A stretch of 64,000 bases of DNA from Albidovulum denitrificans (GTDB lineage Bacteria > Pseudomonadota > Alphaproteobacteria > Rhodobacterales > Rhodobacteraceae). The notes under the pieces are model-generated. The model was not told the DNA's origin. It was given only the letters and a program-made list of their open reading frames with translations, and searched no databases. Of this stretch, positions 60,443-64,000 are shown piece by piece. The position numbers were made by a program, and so were the translations under genes. Where the stretch lies: the NCBI RefSeq assembly GCF_002973535.1, contig NZ_PVEP01000010.1:1-64000 (forward strand), in the 5' to 3' direction. How positions within the stretch are numbered: position 1 is the stretch's first letter; the number at the start of each line of letters is the position of its first letter.

Positions 60443-61272
60443 GCGGCGCCATCGGAACCGGGTCGGGGGAGCTTGAAGCGCTTCTGGGGCGGCGCTGGCG
60501 CAAGCCCGCCTTCATCGCCAACCCGCTCTTGCGCTGGGGGCTGGGGATCGGCTTCGTCGCCTATCTGATCGCCGCCGTGCTGACGATCCCTGTCGACTGG
60601 GGCCGGGTCTATGAGGGGCTTGATCGCGGCTGGCAGTTCGTCACCGCCTTCGCCCATCCCGATTTCCTGTCGCGCGGCGGCGACATCTGGGAGGGTCTTC
60701 TGGAAAGCATCGTGATGACAGTCGCGGCCTCGGTCGTCGGCATCGCGATTTCCATCCCCATCGGCCTGGGTGCTGCCCGCAACATCGCGCCCCTGCCGGT
60801 CTACCTTGTCTGCCGGGCGATCATCGCCATCTCGCGGGCCTTGCAGGAAATCATCGTGGCGATCCTTCTGGTCGCGATCTTCGGCTTTGGCCCGCTGGCG
60901 GGCTTCCTGACGCTGTCCTTCGCGACCATCGGTTTCCTGTCGAAGCTTCTGGCGGAGGAGATCGAGGCGATGGACCGGAGCCAAGCGGAGGCCGTCCGCG
61001 CGACCGGCGCGAAGTGGATGCAATGGATCAACTACGGCGTGCAACCGCAGGTTATTCCACGGCTTGTCGGCCTGTCGATGTACCGCGTCGATATCAATTT
61101 CCGCGAAAGCGCCATTCTTGGCCTCGTCGGCGCCGGGGGCATCGGGGCGACGCTGAACACCGCCTTCGACCGCTATGAATACGACACGGCGGCGGCGATC
61201 CTGATCCTCATCATCGCCATCGTCATGGGGCTGGAATACCTCTCCGGCGTGATCCGGGCGAGGGTGCAGTAA
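60439..61272 (+). CDS. PhnE-like ABC transporter permease
   Basis: A 277-residue BPD_transp_1 permease with about six helices. The EAA-like loop reads [20 protein letters not shown], followed by the [15 protein letters not shown] pattern of PhnE proteins. It overlaps the ATPase gene (ATGA), and its stop shares a base with the next permease start (TAATG). Confidence 0.92.
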   Translation: MSGAIGTGSGELEALLGRRWRKPAFIANPLLRWGLGIGFVAYLIAAVLTIPVDWGRVYEGLDRGWQFVTAFAHPDFLSRGGDIWEGLLESIVMTVAASVVGIAISIPIGLGAARNIAPLPVYLVCRAIIAISRALQEIIVAILLVAIFGFGPLAGFLTLSFATIGFLSKLLAEEIEAMDRSQAEAVRATGAKWMQWINYGVQPQVIPRLVGLSMYRVDINFRESAILGLVGAGGIGATLNTAFDRYEYDTAAAILILIIAIVMGLEYLSGVIRARVQ

Positions 61273-62087
61273 TGCCGGTCATCGAACAGAACGGCATCAC
61301 CCTCTGGCGCCGCCGCACCACCGGCGCGGCGCTGGTCCGCTGGTTCGGCTGGCTTCTGGGCGTGGCGGTCTTTGTCTATTGCTGGCAGAAGATTTCCGCC
61401 CAGACGACATGGTTCTTCGTGCAGGACGCGCCGCGCATCGCGGGCGACATCTGGGCGCGGGCCACCCCGCCGCGCTGGGAGTATATCACCCAGCTTGGCA
61501 AACCGATCTGGGACACGCTGAACATCGCGACGCTTGGCACGCTGATCGCGCTGCTCCTGGCGGTGCCGGTCGCCTTCCTTGCGGCGCGCAACACCACGCC
61601 GTCGCGGTTCTTCGTGCGGCCCGTCGCGCTTCTCATCATCGTCTCGACCCGGTCGATCAACTCGCTGATCTGGGCGCTTCTGCTGATCGCGATCATCGGG
61701 CCGGGGGTGTTCGCGGGTGTCGTCGCGATCGCCATCCGCTCCATCGGTTTCTGCGCCAAGCTGCTTTATGAGGCGATTGAGGAGATCGACAGGACGCAGG
61801 TGGAGGCCATCACCGCCACCGGCGCCTCGCGCTGGCAGGTCATGGCCTATGGGATCGTGCCGCAGATCCTGCCCGCCTTCGCCGGGATCGCGGTGTTCCG
61901 TTGGGACATCAACATCCGCGAATCCACCGTTCTGGGCCTGGTCGGCGCGGGCGGGATCGGGTTGCAGCTGTCGGCGTCGCTCAACGTGCTGGCCTGGCCG
62001 CAGGTCTCGCTGATCCTGCTGGTGATCCTTGCGGCCGTGGTGATCAGCGAATGGGTCTCGGCCAAGGTGCGGGGGGCGATCATCTGA
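61272..62087 (+). CDS. PhnE-like ABC transporter permease (second subunit)
   Basis: A 271-residue permease with six helices, an EAA loop (DRTQVEAITATGASRWQVMA) and the same [15 protein letters not shown] pattern as its partner. Two different PhnE subunits probably form a heterodimer. The stop shares a base with the following HAD gene (TGATG), so the phosphatase is coupled to the transporter. Confidence 0.92.
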   Translation: MPVIEQNGITLWRRRTTGAALVRWFGWLLGVAVFVYCWQKISAQTTWFFVQDAPRIAGDIWARATPPRWEYITQLGKPIWDTLNIATLGTLIALLLAVPVAFLAARNTTPSRFFVRPVALLIIVSTRSINSLIWALLLIAIIGPGVFAGVVAIAIRSIGFCAKLLYEAIEEIDRTQVEAITATGASRWQVMAYGIVPQILPAFAGIAVFRWDINIRESTVLGLVGAGGIGLQLSASLNVLAWPQVSLILLVILAAVVISEWVSAKVRGAII

Positions 62088-62986
62088 TGGTGATGACGGC
62101 GGATGCGGCCCTTGCCGCCTATGAGGCGGCGCGCCACCGTTTGCCTGCTGCAGGCGCCCCCGGCGCCGCCCGGCACGCGCGCGACCTGTCGGAGATTGCC
62201 GAAGGGTTCGACGTCTTCCTTCTTGACGCCTTCGGGGTGCTGAATATCGGTGAGGCGCCGATCCCCGGCACCCCCGAACGCATCGCCGACCTGCGCGCGG
62301 CGGGCAAGCGGCTGCTGGTCGTGTCGAACGCCGCCGGTGTGCCGCATGACCGGCTGATGGAGAAATACGCCCGCCTTGGCTATGACTTCACGGCGGAAGA
62401 GGTCGTGACCTCTCGCGGCGCGCTTCTGGCCGCGCTGGCGGCCCATCCGGCGCGGCGCTGGGGCCTGATGGCCAGCCGCGCGGCGGGGCTGGGGGAGCTT
62501 GCGGGCTTTGACGTCACCTGGCTGGGGGAGGACCGGGCCGACTATGACGCGGCCGAGGGGTTCCTGATGATCGGATCGGCGGAGTGGACGGAGGCGCGTC
62601 AGGCGCTGCTGGAGGCCTCGCTGCGTGCCGATCCGCGCCCGGTCTGGGTCGGCAATCCCGATATCGTCGCCCCGCGCGAAAGCGGCTTTTCGACGGAGCC
62701 CGGACATTTCGCCCACCGCCTTGCCGATGCGACCGGGGTCGAGCCCGCGTTTTTCGGCAAGCCCTTCGCCAATATCTATGACCTTGCCTTTTCCCGCCTT
62801 GGCCCCTTCGATCCGGCCCGCGCGCTGATGGTCGGGGACAGCCTGCACACCGACATTCTTGGCGCGCGGGTGGCCGGTATCCGGTCCGCGCTGATCGCGG
62901 GTTACGGCTTTTTCGCCGGGGCGGATGTGGACGGGCCGATCCGCCAGACCGGCCTTGCGCCGGACTTCATCCTCGACCGTCCGTAG
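62087..62986 (+). CDS. HAD-IIA phosphatase coupled to the Phn-like transporter
   Basis: A 299-residue HAD superfamily protein with a C2 cap, related to NagD-type phosphatases. Motif I is FLLDAFGVLN (Asp47 as nucleophile), where the second Asp of the usual DxD is Phe49; the later motifs are VVSNAAG, FGKPFANIYD (Lys) and LMVGDSLHTDILGA. It probably removes phosphate from the imported molecule. It is the last gene of the operon and its 3' end overlaps the convergent amidohydrolase by 20 bp. Confidence 0.88.
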   Translation: MVMTADAALAAYEAARHRLPAAGAPGAARHARDLSEIAEGFDVFLLDAFGVLNIGEAPIPGTPERIADLRAAGKRLLVVSNAAGVPHDRLMEKYARLGYDFTAEEVVTSRGALLAALAAHPARRWGLMASRAAGLGELAGFDVTWLGEDRADYDAAEGFLMIGSAEWTEARQALLEASLRADPRPVWVGNPDIVAPRESGFSTEPGHFAHRLADATGVEPAFFGKPFANIYDLAFSRLGPFDPARALMVGDSLHTDILGARVAGIRSALIAGYGFFAGADVDGPIRQTGLAPDFILDRP

Positions 62987-64000
62987 GGGCGCCCGCCGCG
63001 CGGCCCTTGTCCTGCGCCAGCCTCCGTATCGCCCCGGCCAGCACCCTGACCGCGACCTCCATATCCGCGTCAGAAGCGAACTCGTCGGGCCGGTGGCTGA
63101 TCCCGCCCCGGCAGCGCACGAAAAGCATCGCGATGGGGCAGAGGTCCGCCATGGCCGAGGCGTCATGCGTGGCGCCCGACGGGATCGTCAGGGGCGCATG
63201 GCCGCTGTCCCGGATGGCCGTTTCCAGCGCGCCGGTCAGGCCGGGGTCGCAGGCCGCCGCCGGTTGCACATAGGTGCGGGTCGCCGTGAGGCCGCAGCCC
63301 GCCGCGCGGCAGATCGTGGCGGCGCGGGCCAGCGCGTCGCCCTCGAACACCTCACGCAGGGCGTCTTCCGGCGCGCGGACCTCAAGCGTGAAACGCACCT
63401 CGGACGGGATCGCGTTCACCGCGCCGGGGCGGAGAGAGAGGGTGCCGACCGTGGCGCGCAACTCGCCCTGACCTTCTGCCGCTTCGCTGATCGCCGCGAT
63501 GACGCGCGCCGCGGCGACCAGCGCGTCACGCCGCCCCGCCATCGGCACGGTTCCGGCATGGCCCGTCTCGCCGCGGATCGTGACCTCATGGCGCGCGATG
63601 CCGCAGATCGCGCTGACCGCCGCGACAGGCAGATCGTGCCGTTCCAGCACCGGCCCCTGTTCGATATGCGCCTCAAGATAGCCCGCCACGCTTGCGGGGT
63701 CGCGGCCGAGCGCCCCGATCCCCGCCGGCTCGACGCCAAAGGCCGTCATGGCGTCCCGCATCCGCTGGCCGGTCCCGTCGCGCATTTCAAGCGCCACCGG
63801 GTCCAGCGTCCCGGCCAGCGCCCTTGGCCCGATCAGCGCGGTGGGAAAGCGCACGCCTTCCTCATCGGCGAAGGCCAGAACCTCGATCGCGAAGGGAAAC
63901 CCTGCGAGGTCATCGCGCAGCGCTTTCGCCGCAAGGCAGCCAAGCGCCACGCCCATGATCCCGTCGAAGGCGCCGCCCGACGGCACGCTGTCCTGATGCG
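62967..64000 (-). CDS. M20-family N-carbamoyl/allantoate amidohydrolase (partial, runs off the right edge)
   Basis: The frame is open to the window edge, entering with HQDSVPSGGAFDGIMGVALG, a metal-binding segment of allantoate amidohydrolases and N-carbamoyl-L-amino acid hydrolases (AllC/HyuC). Later motifs are FADEEGVRFP, HIEQGPVLER, GETGHAGTVPM and SGATHDASAMADLCP. Residues for both metals are present. The N-terminal part lies outside the window. It hydrolyses ureido compounds to release ammonia and CO2. The convergent overlap with the HAD gene is 20 bp. Confidence 0.88.
   Translation of the reverse strand, partial: HQDSVPSGGAFDGIMGVALGCLAAKALRDDLAGFPFAIEVLAFADEEGVRFPTALIGPRALAGTLDPVALEMRDGTGQRMRDAMTAFGVEPAGIGALGRDPASVAGYLEAHIEQGPVLERHDLPVAAVSAICGIARHEVTIRGETGHAGTVPMAGRRDALVAAARVIAAISEAAEGQGELRATVGTLSLRPGAVNAIPSEVRFTLEVRAPEDALREVFEGDALARAATICRAAGCGLTATRTYVQPAAACDPGLTGALETAIRDSGHAPLTIPSGATHDASAMADLCPIAMLFVRCRGGISHRPDEFASDADMEVAVRVLAGAIRRLAQDKGRAAGAPTDGRG

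Overview
The window is high-GC DNA from an alphaproteobacterium, most probably a member of the Rhodobacteraceae. Supporting signs are the trxB/Lrp divergent pair, the Hint-domain protein, the Hsp20-DUF1150 pair, a perfect CtrA-type site (TTAA-N7-TTAA) and a rhizobial-style rhamnose locus. I see no rRNA, tRNA or CRISPR. One insertion-sequence end lies at the left edge and an M20-type amidohydrolase runs off the right edge.

Layout. 1-304: end of an IS3-family element. 305-1286: no convincing gene, but a dense row of perfect hairpins and a terminator. 1287-16407: housekeeping genes. These are a Gre-like factor, a Nudix hydrolase, a lipase, purE-(oxidoreductase)-purK, YdcH-like, Hsp20, DUF1150, cytochrome b561, a sulfate-activation enzyme with a fused N-terminal helix-turn-helix, trxB, Lrp, a Hint protein, a 35-residue protein, pgeF, a MidA-like methyltransferase, lgt, a UbiK-like protein and a MaoC-like hydratase. 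16411-28615: a complete L-rhamnose locus, with rhaD-rhaA-aldehyde dehydrogenase on the minus strand and rhaR-S-T-P-Q-U-K on the plus strand, divided by a striking palindromic operator. 28616-28702: a nested palindrome that exactly fills the gap between two convergent stop codons.

28703-43376: a polyol island. One arm holds three SDR dehydrogenases (one ribitol dehydrogenase-like), a GatZ-like protein without GatY, a PfkB kinase and a ketose 3-epimerase. A SorC-family regulator separates it from the other arm: a polyol ABC transporter, a small membrane protein, a xylitol/sorbitol dehydrogenase, a HAD phosphatase and xylulokinase. The same 8-bp motif lies on both sides of the regulator gene, so it probably controls both arms. 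43494-50000: enolase-superfamily enzyme, esterase, cysteine hydrolase, dimethylglycine-dehydrogenase-like enzyme and amidase, which look like catabolism of an unidentified, probably nitrogenous compound.

50095-64000: a Sel1-repeat protein, then two neighbouring ABC uptake operons. One is AfuABC/FbpABC-like with a translationally coupled IMPase-type phosphatase and a divergent LacI regulator. The other is PhnDCEE-like with a translationally coupled HAD phosphatase and a DeoR regulator. Both look built to import phosphorylated organic molecules and dephosphorylate them inside the cell. In all four ABC operons of the window a perfect or near-perfect hairpin follows the binding-protein gene.

The items most worth following up are the HTH-ATP sulfurylase-APS kinase fusion with a 16-bp palindrome in its own promoter, the paired uptake-plus-phosphatase operons, the two-sided SorC operators, the oxidoreductase inserted between purE and purK, and the small conserved-looking ORF at 12228-12335.
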